A stretch of DNA of 64,000 nt, taken from the NCBI GenBank assembly GCA_030533445.1, contig CM060070.1:22859501-22923500 (forward strand), given 5' to 3'. The position numbers were made by a program, and so were the translations under genes. Positions 20,560-30,904 of this stretch are shown piece after piece. The notes under the pieces are model-generated. The model was given only the letters and a program-made list of their open reading frames with translations, was not told the origin of the DNA and ran no database searches. The stretch's first letter is position 1. Each line of letters opens with the position of its first letter. This DNA is from Cyprinodon diabolis (lineage: Eukaryota; Chordata; Actinopteri; Cyprinodontiformes; Cyprinodontidae).

Positions 20560-20830
20560 ATTATTTAAAGAGGTCTTCTCTACTGTTGGAACCTCTGTTC
20601 TTGCACCTATAAATAGCAGTCTGTCATCAGGTGTGGTCCCTGCATATATTAAACATGCAGTTGTAGAGCCACTTATTAAAAAACCTGGGCTACATCCTGC
20701 GATTCTTGCCAATTTCAGGCAGATCTCCAAATTGGTTTTTATTTTAAAATTCCCCAAGATAGTTTGCAGTCAGTTAATGACCTTTTTAAAAGACCAGAAT
20801 ATTCTGGTTTTAAATCAGCTCTTTTGAGAG
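20560..20830 (+). pseudogene. LINE reverse transcriptase fragment (L2-type)
   Basis: The frame from about 20570 reads NSSLSSGVVPAYIKHAVVEP, then LIKKPGL and ANFRQISKL-F, corresponding to RT motif 1-2 of L2-like LINEs (NSSL--G-VP--FK-A-V-PLLKK, NFRPIS-LPF). It ends near LVLNQLF with a stop where the element normally continues. The 5' portion (20340-20560) may belong to the same element in other frames. It is a short, inactive fragment. Confidence 0.7.
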
Positions 20831-21367
20831 TCCGAGTGGATCCTTACCCTAAGTCATTCCTTTCACCCCACGGAATTTATTAATCTATTTATGTGTAATC
20901 TTGAAGTAATTTCAGTAGTTCTTCATGTGCTGTACAAATAAAAACATTACATTATCTGCATGTCGCTCATATTAAACAAACTAAAAAACAAATAATCTCA
21001 TATCAACTGGGTTTTAGAATCCTCTTCCTATAAATATTTAATTCTCTGTAAAAAAAAAAAAAAAAATGCCAATCGTTCTTCTAACGGACATGCAACGTTT
21101 GCTTTAAACCTAATGTGAATGTTTTTTTTATTGTTGTTTTATGCACAAACTACAACAAAAACCTGACTAAATTGCAAAATAAAACAGCGTGTTGGAATGT
21201 AAGGAGAGCGGAGACAGAGGAAACTATATGTAATACGTATTACTAAGGGTATGCTGGCCTGAGGCGGTACACTGAGCTGACAGAACACCTGACTGGAGCG
21301 GACCAAATAGTCATCCCACCTGGATTACTTTCTTGTGATTGGCTTATACAAGAAAGCTAAGTTATTG
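20831..21367. other. Non-coding, nothing recognised
   Basis: An A17 tract lies near 21050-21066. No supported feature up to the hAT target site. Confidence 0.5.
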
Positions 21368-21375
21368 GTTGCAAA

Positions 21376-22660
21376 CAGTGATGGGACTAACGGCGTTGAA
21401 AGTAACGGCGTTACTAACGCCGTTACCTTGTTTTAGTAACAAGTAATCTAACTAATTACTTTGACTGTAACTATAACGCAGTTACCATTGCAGACACCCC
21501 GTTACTGCGCGTTACTCAGGTCGCACAATGAACCTTTTTTCAAGATAGGACTCGTGCGCAGCTGCGTGAAGCTGACAGCCCACCTACGTCAAAAAACTCT
21601 GCAAATAGACTGAATGGTTAGTGCAGATTTGTGCAGAAAAAAAATATTGTTTGTGCTACTTTTGTTTAAGAGATATTAAAGATTATTTTTTAGGTCATCC
21701 AGAGGTGCGCGCCTTGTCATGAGAGAGGGGAGGATGAGAATGATTGATGTATAGTGAGATTCCGTCTGTCAGTTGGGAAGGTGGGTGTTTCCGCTGGTGG
21801 GTGTTAACGTACAGCACACACAGAGAGATGGAGAGTGAGGAGGATCCAGCAGCAAAACAGCGTTTTCCTGATGGAAATACCGGTGTTACGTCGAGCTGCG
21901 TTTCCCCATCACATATGGTTTCCTCTGCATCTCCGCACAGCGCAGGCGGCACGAGTCACCGCGCAAGCGACAGGAAACGCGCATGCTCGCTAAAGGCGCG
22001 CAACAGTTGCCCTGTGCTCGCGCCACAGGAGAACTATGGAGAGTGTGAACGATCAAATGAAAGGGAGAGATCTGGATGGATGGATGGATGGATGGATGGA
22101 TGGATGGATGGATGGATGGATGGATGGATGGATACTCTGCCTTTTCAACCTACCGTATTTTTTATTTTAAACATTATTTGATGGCCTTTGTGGCAGGGAT
22201 GAAGATCCATATTTTTTGTCACACGCAGAGTATACATCTAGATAGATAGATGTATAGATAGGTGTTGCAGTATCTATAACAACCCAACCACACAGGATTT
22301 CAGAATTAGACACCCCCAGTTATTAATTTCACCAGATCTGAATGCCCTGTTAAAAAACTTCACATGGCGTTCCCCCCTGATGTCATTTACGTTGAGTTGC
22401 AATAAATGCTAAACTCTCTGCAGGTTCTTGTCTTTGTCGTCCGCTCTATTCAGCTGGCTTTGGAAACACACCACGAGAAGGTGGGGGCCAGGTAGTGAGG
22501 GTTACGGGGCGAGAAACGCAAAAGTAACGCAATAGTTACTTTTACTAGTAACTAGTTACTTTTATTGTGGAGTAACTCAGTTAGTAACTCAGTTACTTTT
22601 TGGGAGAAGTAACTAGTAACTATAACTAATTACTTTTTCAAAGTAACGTGCCCAACACTG
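21376..22660. mobile_element. Non-autonomous hAT element with perfect 8-bp duplication
   Basis: The left end is CAGTGATGGGACTAACGGCG and the right end, inverted, is CAGTGTTGGGCACGTTACTT. Both are flanked by GTTGCAAA (21368-21375 and 22661-22668), the 8-bp duplication expected of hAT transposases. The arms are dense in AGTAAC/GTTACT motifs. The frame at 21744-22181 (145 codons) ends in a GGAT microsatellite-encoded WMDG repeat and shows no BED finger, RNase H core or hATC motif, so no transposase is encoded. The interior 21690-22030 is GC-rich compared with the flanks. Confidence 0.88.
22073..22134. repeat. (GGAT)n microsatellite
   Basis: About 15 uninterrupted GGAT units inside the hAT element. 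Confidence 0.95.
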
Positions 22661-22668
22661 GTTGCAAA

Positions 22669-23890
22669 CCATCCCCTGTATAAAAAAAAATGCATTTACG
22701 TATTGAGGTAGGTCAGGAGAGTCTAAGTTTAAAGTTTAAAGACCACTAGTACTTTGTAATTTAATTTATAATTGTTTATGGACCAGAAATACTTTGGCGA
22801 ATCATGTGCTGTAGATGTGTGAATCTTGTGTGCTTACATGAATCGTGCTGTGTGTGTGTAGGTGAAATTTTGTGCTTGTGTGAATCCTACTGTGTGTGTG
22901 TGTGGAGCTTGTCCTGTTCAATTATGTGTATTTGTGAAAATTTAGACCAATTTAGCTCCATGCAATTTAGCACTTTTGGCACATCTGTATTATTATGCTC
23001 CATTAACACATTAATTTACTTGTAATGGGTTTGTATAATATGTTACATTACATTATTTATAGACATTTCTTGAATTCATAATGACTATGCAATGTGAAGT
23101 GCCTATTTTTTATTATAAGCTAAAGTAATCTACTTATCCTATGAAAAACCAAGTGTGTGCCCAGGGGATGATTTTATATGTATTTTAAAAGTCTTAAGCC
23201 CCCCTGAAAATGGGAACATCATTGTTGTTCGATGCTGTAGCGCACATACTGTACTGTTCACATTGAGACCGGTCTAACTAAGGAGTACCTATATGGCAGC
23301 CAGTGGCTTCACTTCAACCCCGTACTACCAACAGGCAATCAGCAATCCAGTGAATAAATACAGATCAGTGATCTTACAGTGTTCTATGGAGGAGGACCAA
23401 ACTGTCAAACCAGGAAAGTGACTCACATCAATAATCATTCTCTGCTCAGATTATCATGGTCACTTACCTGTTTTTTTCTTCAACCAGAATTTCCAGTGAT
23501 GCGCGGTGCCCAGCTGCAGCTCCAAGTCTTTTATATGTTTTTTAATGAACACTTTCAATTATGCTACTGTCTGTCTCGCCTTAAATACTGGGTCCTTCTG
23601 TCCTGCTCCATGACAATGTAAACCACATACACTTCTCCTTCACTTGATAAAGGAGATTATGTTTTGTTTTTTAATGCATTTTGGGTGTTCCTTTTCAATA
23701 TTTCCAGTACATACAGCATTTACTGCTATTTCACTGGGAATTATAATTTTCAGCTGAATGTCAAAATAAAATTGTTAAACATGTTAATGTTGAAAAGCAG
23801 GCTGGAAAATGTTTAAAAATTTTATTTCAAAAGTTCAAAATCCCACATATCCGTCTCAAATGATGTTTCTTTGTTATAATTTAAATTAAA
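22669..23890. other. Non-coding, nothing recognised
   Basis: A TGTG-rich patch at about 22845-22910 yields a cysteine-rich chance frame (22804-23025). Nothing else supported. Confidence 0.5.
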
Positions 23891-23894
23891 TTAA

Positions 23895-24090
23895 GTATGG
23901 AGGACCAGCTCTGTCATATCTAAAAATAAATACAGAAATAAATAAATGCTCTATAAATAAATAAGCATACAATTAATTGCCACCCAAAATACAATAAACA
24001 AATAAATGTAGATAGAATTAAATTATACACTGAGACATAAATGTATATATCTCTTTTAATTTGCTTTTTTTATTCACCTTTGTAATAATT
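23895..24090 (+). repeat. Third copy of the AT-rich arm repeat of the foldback element
   Basis: GTATGGAGGA-CAGCTCT, then AAAATAAATACA, ATACAATTAATTGCCACCCA, AATACAATAAA, GTAGATAG-AATTAAATTAT and GAGACATAAATGTATATATC correspond block by block to 11930-12115 and, inverted, to 12450-12640. This copy is free of the hAT-like termini, so the segment is a dispersed repeat in its own right or a fragment of another foldback copy. The A/T pattern continues to about 24290. Confidence 0.75.
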
Positions 24091-24299
24091 ACCTTATTTA
24101 TTGTCCGTTTTAATCTTCAACTTTATTTATTACTTATTTTTTTAAAGTATTTATTTATGTACATGTGATAATATTTTTGTCTGTTTTATTCTTCCTTTGT
24201 ATTTTTTTTACCCTATTTATTTCTTCAACGCTATTTATTTCTGCCTGTCGTTTCTGTATTTCAGTATGCATTTCTGCCTCATTATACAAATGAGGAACT

Positions 24300-25377
24300 T
24301 CTGTGTCTTAGAGGGTTGTAATGGTCAGACTTAAATAAATTAGGAGAATTTGTTACATCATAGAATTCTGTAACTATATATCACAATGACCAGTAATTGG
24401 GTTTTCTAATTAAAATATAACAGTAATTAACTTCTCTTTATTCCATAAAACACCTCAGCACTTGCAAGTCTGTATAGTTCCATATGTAAACAAATAACTT
24501 AAAGCATATAAATATAAAGGGGTTACTCTTTTTTGCCAATAATAAGTTGCTAAAAAGGCAATACCTCACATGAGCAGCTGTAAAGCAGTGTTAAAAATCA
24601 AAGTAGTCTTTGATTCATGAATTATTTCCCTGGGTTCCTGAAGTCTTTGGCACTTGATCTGCTGCTCTGTCGAGAGAAGGGATTTGAATTTATGTGACTA
24701 ATGTTGTACAAGGCCAACTGTCAAATGTAAGCCAGTCACTGCTTGTGCACTTTTGCACCCTCCATTTCTAAGGCATAATGATGCATAGCCATCACGGTTA
24801 AGCCCAGTCTAGAGCCTACATAGGGAAAAGGTGTCAGTTGCAGCGAAGGAAATTATGCAGTCCACTAGTTCCCTGTCTGGCGTGGTATCTCAGCAACCCA
24901 GCTCTTTCCCTGAAGAAGAGGTGACATGTTTATGAGTAATTCCCCAACAAGGGACTTATACCTAGAAATGAAGTCTTGTCCTTTAGCCCTGACTAGCCCT
25001 CTGAGAGAAGTCTATTCTGAATAACTGAATAAAAAAAATAGCTAAGTTTTCTTTTCATTGAGCTGATTATCCTAGCAACAAGAGTGCTTAAAAATAATGC
25101 AGAGAGCTTAATTTGACACTGAAGAACTACAATTAAACACTCATAATTCCTGAAAAACTGAGGAATTAACCTTGAGGGTTTGATCTTTTCAGTCACTTTT
25201 TTACAGCATAGGGTTTCTTTTTATTTAAAGATGGCAGATGTATGCATAAGAATTTAAATAAAAACGTTTTTTTAAGCAGTTGCACCATTGTGGTGGTAAA
25301 AGTTTTGAAAGTCTGCAGATATTGTCTGTGGATTTTTTATAAAGTAAATCCTTTATGTTTTACATTGTTATAAATTC

Positions 25378-25380
<3 letters not shown>
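24300..25380. other. AT-rich non-coding stretch, nothing recognised
   Basis: No credible open frame, terminus or repeat was seen. Confidence 0.5.

Positions 25381-25448
<68 letters not shown>
25381..25448. repeat. (AT)n microsatellite
   Basis: About 34 uninterrupted AT units. Confidence 0.97.
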
Positions 25449-25451
<3 letters not shown>

Positions 25452-27164
25452 ATATAGTGGTTTGTAATTATGTAGAAGTATTGAGCAATAGGTAACTGGT
25501 AACATGTTATCCACAAAATGACAAAGTGTTTTAGAATGAAAGACTTAGAATATTGTGTAGTCCTTCATGAATAACCATGGCTTTTAAAAACGAGGAGGAA
25601 AATAACCTGTAATAATTTGTCCCTCCAGACGTTCGGGGATACTGCTGCGGTGTTCCTCGATTTGTCACTGTCAGCCTCCAGACTGAGGATATGAGAAGGC
25701 GGCAGAAAGAATGGGAGCGGCGTGGGGGGGCAGTTGTGGTGAGAGGAAGGGAAGTGTGAAGAAAATGCTGAAGTATGTGATTAAGAATAATGAGTAAAAA
25801 ATTGCATAAAGCTTTCTCCCAAATCACATATCAACTCCACGCTTGGCATTATCCCTGAAGCATCTCATCAGTCCTGGACCCAGTCCTCGTCGTTTGTGCT
25901 AGCACACGTGCGCCCACCCACGCACCAGCATACACAACCATCACAGTCCATTAGCAGCTAACACATGAGGCAACATCTCTATCTCTTTTTCCTTTCTTCC
26001 TTTCTTCTCCTCTCACTTTTTACTGTAGTGACCTGTCTTTCTCTCTGTGGGTCTGCATTTTCTTAAGACCTAAAAGAAAAGGCATGAACTAGACTTGTCA
26101 GGTCTCATATCAATATGGTGACCCTCCGTCCTTTGCTGGTATTTCACCACTCCAGCAAACATAGCAACGTCTGCCAGTTATCTTCAAGCCACTGTTTGGA
26201 GAGGCATCTCTATCAGAACAGTGCAGAAACATCCAATGCATATCAATTCAGAGACTTTAATTCTTATTTGCTTTGCATTTGCCCTGTCTTGGTATAGCAA
26301 ACTAAAATGACATATGGGTACACTGTATAAACTGTCAAACCAATTGACTGTTGTCAAACTTTAGCAGGGAAATTCAGCTTATAAATGTGGATTATAGGCT
26401 TTTGTTCGTTTGCCCAGTTTCCATTTAGCTATTGTTCCTAATTACAAATAAAATAACTATGTTTTTTTCTTATTTAAACGACATTCAGGAATTTGTCCAG
26501 TGATTTCAAATTCTAAGAATTTAAAACTATAGCCACTTAAATATATGATTGTGATTTCATCACAAACTTTGGAGAAACACCTGTTAAAATCACAGCAGCT
26601 AAGCAGTGATAATTGGATGCCAAAGCATGAATTCATAGCTAATTCTAAAAGTCCTTCAAAGACAAAAATGATATCAAAAGCAATGGGACTTGTAAACAGT
26701 TAAATAAGGTTAGTAAGCATGAAAATCTGATTTATACTAATCACATGGAAAGGGAAAACACTGCAAAGTAGAGCTGGAATTACATAAAATAAATAGCAAC
26801 AAAGCAGAAATGCCCTGTAAAAAAAATAAAAATACTCTATGTACCTTAATGATGCTAACACACAAAAAGACAAAACACAAAAGTAGCAGGTAGCATAAAG
26901 AGGTGCAAGTTATAAAGAGTTATAAGGACCTCTGGATGTCAGATGTTTGAATTGATACAAAATTTGATCAAATTAATTGAATTTAAGTGGCATCATCTGA
27001 AATGTAAAAATACTTTATACCCCGATATTAAACACATCAGATATATTAGCAAGCAAAAAATACCTTTTTATGGCAGGTTAACCTTTAAAAATAGAATTCA
27101 TTTTTACTACACCTCCTCTGTATGCAGACTGTATATTTCATGCTAATAAAGATTTTAAAAGGTC
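25449..27164. other. Non-coding, nothing recognised
   Basis: Short frames on both strands without motifs. Two CT-rich tracts lie at about 25980-26050. No feature up to the target site of the gypsy element. Confidence 0.5.
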
Positions 27165-27169
27165 TGGAG

Positions 27170-27809
27170 TGTTGGGATCTGGAGATGTACCACCTTCCAA
27201 CAGAAGAGTGCGCTGTGGGTCTCCTGGGCTGGAGCCTTCCAGCACACCTGAGACGCATCTACTCATCAGGAGACCTGCCCTTCATAAGCAGCTGCCAGAC
27301 CTTTCTTCGACGCCGCAGTGTTGACCTTAGTTTGCTCAGCAACCTGAGCCTCTGTTACCTGAAAGAATCTAAGTTGTCTCTAAGTGAGAAAACTGGTTCT
27401 AACCTTCCTCTGTCCTTGCTCACAGGAAACCTGTCTCAAGCCTGAAGCTCTGGGTGAGCTTAACCTGCCTTCCAGCCCTGGTGAGCCAAACCTGAAGATT
27501 CCTATTTTGGATTTCCCCTGCTGCTCTCTGTGAAGAGCTGGAAACTCTGATCAAGGTCTGCCATTCAAAGTCAGAAATTAGACGCTGCAGCTGCTTGAGC
27601 ATTCTGCTGAACCAACAGTCTCTGGACCCAACGGTTCCCTCTCTCACAAGAGAAGCCTGGACCCCATCAAGACTTCAGTGAACCCAACCCGGACCTGTTC
27701 CAGATCCAGTTCATGTCTTTGTGTCAAACATCTTAATAAACTCTGTTAAACTTTTACCCAGCCTCCTTTGTGTTCTGCATGTGGGTTTGATATTAAACCA
27801 ATCATGACA
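27170..27809 (+). repeat. 5' LTR
   Basis: 640 bp, TG...CA. A TATA-like TTCATAAGC (27282-27290) lies about 25-30 bases before the predicted transcript start at about 27312. AATAAA is at 27735-27740, so R would run from about 27312 to about 27755-27760 and U5 would be short. Nine differences from the 3' LTR were counted by eye, two of them near the start (CCAACAGAAG against CCACCAGCAG). Confidence 0.95.
27282..27322 (+). promoter_or_regulatory. Core promoter and putative self-primer of the LTR
   Basis: TATA-like CATAAG at 27284-27289. The 11 bases GCCGCAGTGTT at 27312-27322 would form the 5' end of the transcript and are exactly complementary to the primer-binding site at 27811-27821. In the Tf1/sushi group reverse transcription is primed by the element's own RNA 5' end instead of a tRNA. 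The start position is inferred from this pairing and the TATA spacing. Confidence 0.7.
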
Positions 27810-28661
27810 GAACACTGCGGCCTAACACAAAGCCCAGCAGATCACCTCCGGAGGAGGCTTGAGGAACAGGACGCTCAGATCCTTGGACATGCGCATACCC
27901 TCCTTGAGTTAAACACTAAAATTGAACATCAGAACCAAGTGCTACAAACGTATACCAGCTACATGGGAAGTGCTAATTCCATGCCAGCAGTACGTCTCGT
28001 TCCGGATCCACTTCCGCCTCTAAGGTCACCGGCAGTGACGTCATTTCCTGAGTTCCGTCCAAGTCCGCCTGAAAGATTTTCAGGTAACCAAAAGGATTGT
28101 AAAGGATTTTTGTTTCAATGTTGTTTACTTTTTGAGCAGTCTCCCGGCAGTTTTCCGAATGATAGGAAAAAAATATCCTTCATTCTTTCTCAACTCACTG
28201 GACGAGCTCTTGAATGGGCGGAGGCAAGGTTCTCTTCAGAGTCCAGTTTTTCGTGTACATTTTCCGAGTTCATATCTGAGTTTTCCCAAGTATTTAACCA
28301 CGACTCAGATAAAACAATTGATTCCCGAGCCCTCCTAAATTTAAGACAGGAAAATTCTACAGTGGCTGAGTTCTCCATTGACTTCCGGGTTAAAGCTGCA
28401 GCCTCAGGTTGGAAAGAATTTGCACTTAAGAGTGCTTATTTTAAAGCTTTAAATGATAACATCAAAAACGAACTAGCCACAATCGATGAACCAGCTAGTT
28501 TGGAGGATTTAATCCGTTTAACCATCAGACTGGATAACAGACTCCGAACTAGAAATAACTCTAGGCAAAGAAGCCTCAATTTTTCTGTTTCTGCTCCTGC
28601 ATTTAACAATGCTTCTGTTTTTTTCTGGATCCCCAGAACCCAGTTCCAAGCCAAAGTGTAA
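27804..28661 (+). pseudogene. gag: Gag, N-terminal and capsid part
   Basis: Structural protein that packages the element's RNA. The open frame runs from 27768, but the likely start is the ATG at 27804, which lies in the last six bases of the LTR and reads MTEHCGLTQSPADHLRRRLE. An N-terminal coiled-coil-like stretch (DAQILGHAHTLLELNTKIEH) is followed by a retrotransposon capsid region: PPERFSGNQKDCKGFLFQC, then FILSQLTGRALEWAEARF and later DFRVKAAASGWKEFALKSAY, typical of gypsy Gag. The frame is lost in a T7 run at 28618-28624 and stops at 28661. The nucleocapsid continues in the next frame from about 28600, so one base was probably gained. PBS and start codon overlap, a compact arrangement. 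Confidence 0.9.
27811..27821 (+). promoter_or_regulatory. Primer-binding site (self-priming type)
   Basis: AACACTGCGGC, one base after the LTR end. It lacks the TGG start expected for pairing with a tRNA CCA end, and instead is the exact 11-base reverse complement of 27312-27322. The bases on either side do not extend the pairing, so the match is exactly 11 nt, the length reported for Tf1. Confidence 0.75.
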
Positions 28662-28866
28662 GAACCAGACTCTTTCAGTGCCTGTCCATGTCTCTCACTC
28701 AGAAGGAACGGAAGCCGAACCCATGCAGATTGGACACACAAGGCTATCCCCTGAAGAAAAAAAACGAAGATTTAGAGGAAATCTGTGTCTGTGCTGTGGT
28801 GAGACTGGCCATTTCATTGCTTCATGCCCGGCTAAATCAAAAGCCAGGGCCCGTCAGAGGATTTGA
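28609..28866 (+). pseudogene. gag: Gag, nucleocapsid part with CCHC zinc knuckle
   Basis: Continuation of Gag in the +1 frame after the T7 break. It contains [20 protein letters not shown] and then [14 protein letters not shown], a CX2CX4HX4C zinc knuckle that binds the genomic RNA, followed by a basic tail (KSKARARQR). It ends with TGA at 28864-28866. Pol is open in the -1 frame from 28836, so the two frames overlap by about 30 bases. A -1 ribosomal frameshift would join them, as in sushi relatives. I see no GGGAAAC-type slippery heptamer in the overlap. Confidence 0.9.
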
Positions 28867-30503
28867 GGAGTCTGACGGGCCATCTAAAATCTAAAAAAAC
28901 TCCTCATTTATTGTTGCCTGCTACCCTTTTCTTTTCTAACCAGAATCTCACTTTATCAGCTTTTATCGACTCTGGGTGCGAAAGAAATCTCATTGATTCA
29001 GATCTGGTCCAGCAGTTAAAGATTGAGACTGTCCCTTTAACTAAGCCTCTCAGAGTATCTGCTATTGATGGAAAGAAGCTTCATCAAGTCACTCATCAGA
29101 CACAACCTTTAGAACTTCTAATCTCTGGAAACCATCGTGAGACATTAACATTTTTTGTTTTTCCCTCTGCATGCTCCCCTCTGGTGCTGGGATTCGAGTG
29201 GCTGGAACGTCATAACCCCCATATCAACTGGGCTGAACGCCACATTGAGTCTTGGTCCACTTCCTGTCACGAGTCATGCCTTCGTTCTGCGGCACCTGCT
29301 ATTCAGTCCCCTAGAGGTAGGGGGGAGATGGACTCTCCTGACCTTACTTCTGTTCCTCTTGAGTATCATGATCTGGCACCAGTCTTCAGTAAGGTCAGTG
29401 CGACGTCTCTCCCACCTCACAGACCATATGACTGTGCCATAGATTTACTACCAGGAGCCCCCCTTCCCAGCAGTAGACTATACAACATCTCCAAACCTGA
29501 ACGCGAGACCATGGAAAAGTATATCAATGAGTCTCTAGCTGCTGGAATTATTCGTCCATCTTCTTCTCCTCTTGGTGCTGGTTTCTTTTTTGTGGGTAAA
29601 AATGATGGTTCCCTACGACCCTGTATAGATTACAGAGGCTTAAATCAGATAACCGTCAAAAATAAGTACCCCCTACCATTACTGGCATCAGCGTTTGAAC
29701 CTGTTCAGGGTGCAACAGTGTTCACTAAACTCGATTTGAGAAACGCATATCACCTCCTTAGAATAAGAGAAGGAGACGAATGGAAGACAGCCTTTAAGAC
29801 CCCCTTAGGCCAATTTGAGTATTTGGTCATGCCTTTTGGTCTCACAAACGCTCCTGCTTGCTTCCAAGCTCTAGTCAACGACGTTCTCAGAGATTTTTTG
29901 AACGTATTCGTTTTTGTGTACATCGATGATATTTTGATCTACTCCACGAACCTCTCAGACCACAAGAAACATGTTCGTCTAGTTCTTCAGAGACTTTTGG
30001 AAAGCAAACTCTTTGTGAAAGCAGAAAAATGTGAATTTCACCAACCATCTGTCACTTTTTTAGGGTTTGTGCTTGAGGGCGGGCAGGTGAAGCCATCCGA
30101 AGACAAGATAAAGGCAGTTCTGGACTGGCCGACACCTGAAAACCGCAAACAGCTTCAGAGATTTCTTGGGTTTGCAAACTTTTACAGACGCTTCATAAGG
30201 AACTTTAGTCAAACAGCTCTACCTCTCACAACTCTGACTTCTGTGAAGAAGACCTTTCAATGGACACCTGAAGCCCAGAACGCTTTTGAGAAATTAAAGA
30301 ACCTGTTTTCCAGAGCACCCATCCTTATCCAGCCAGATCCCTCTAAGCAGTTTATCTTAGAGGTGGACGCTTCAGACTCCGGTGTTGGAGCTGTTTTATC
30401 TCAGCATTCTGACTCAGACCAAAAAACTCACCCCTGTGCTTTTTTTCACATAGACTTTGACCAGCGGAGCAAAATTATGATGTTGGAGACCGAGAACTTC
30501 TAG
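28863..30503 (+). pseudogene. pol: Pol: protease, reverse transcriptase and start of RNase H
   Basis: Replication polyprotein, open for 546 codons. The frame is open from 28836 (after a TAA at 28833) and has no obvious ATG of its own, consistent with expression by frameshift from gag. Aspartic protease: FIDSG with the catalytic D at 28968-28970. Reverse transcriptase: [51 protein letters not shown], the [15 protein letters not shown] block and the catalytic YIDD at 29919-29930. RNase H begins with [16 protein letters not shown] near 30360. The true frame is lost at a T7 run (30440-30446), one base short, and this reading frame ends at 30503 in nonsense. Confidence 0.95.
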
Positions 30504-30904
30504 CTATTAAACTCGCCCTGGAGGAATGGAGACACTGGCTCGAGGGGGCCGAGCATCCAGTATTGGTTTGGACAGACCACAAAAACCTGGCTTATCTCCA
30601 ATCGGCAAAACGATCCAACCCACGTCACTCCAGATGGTCATTATTCTTTTCCCGTTTCAACCTCATTATTTCTTACAGACCTGGTTCCAAGAACGTCAAG
30701 CCTGATTCTCTCTCTCGTCTGTACTCCACTGATCAACCTGAAACACCCGAGCCTGTTCTTCCTGCCTCCTGTACTGTTGGAGTCATCTCCTGGGAGATCA
30801 CTGATCTCATCAACTCTGCCCTAGCCTCTGAACCTGACCCAGGTAACGGCCCTCCAAATAAAACTTATGTTCCATCTTCCGTCAGATCCCGACTGATCCA
30901 GTGA
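30447..30904 (+). pseudogene. pol: Pol: remainder of RNase H and tether, with two stop codons
   Basis: After the T-run frameshift the correct reading is in the next frame. It meets TGA at 30458-30460, then continues as [35 protein letters not shown] and [16 protein letters not shown], the second half of the gypsy RNase H. A 90-codon linker follows, and a TGA at 30902-30904 separates it from integrase, 3 bases before the next ATG. Both stops are single-codon changes in otherwise conserved sequence. Confidence 0.9.

Noticed and set aside
21744..22181. 145-codon frame as a hAT transposase
   Set aside because: No BED finger, RNase H-like or hATC motif. The C-terminal third is a GGAT repeat.
27122..27445. 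107-codon frame in the 5' LTR, with a near copy at 32130-32420 and minus-strand partners at 27420-27647 and 32395-32622
   Set aside because: Same sequence in both LTRs, in U3/R non-coding territory. The frames are by-products of the duplicated LTR and show no protein motif.
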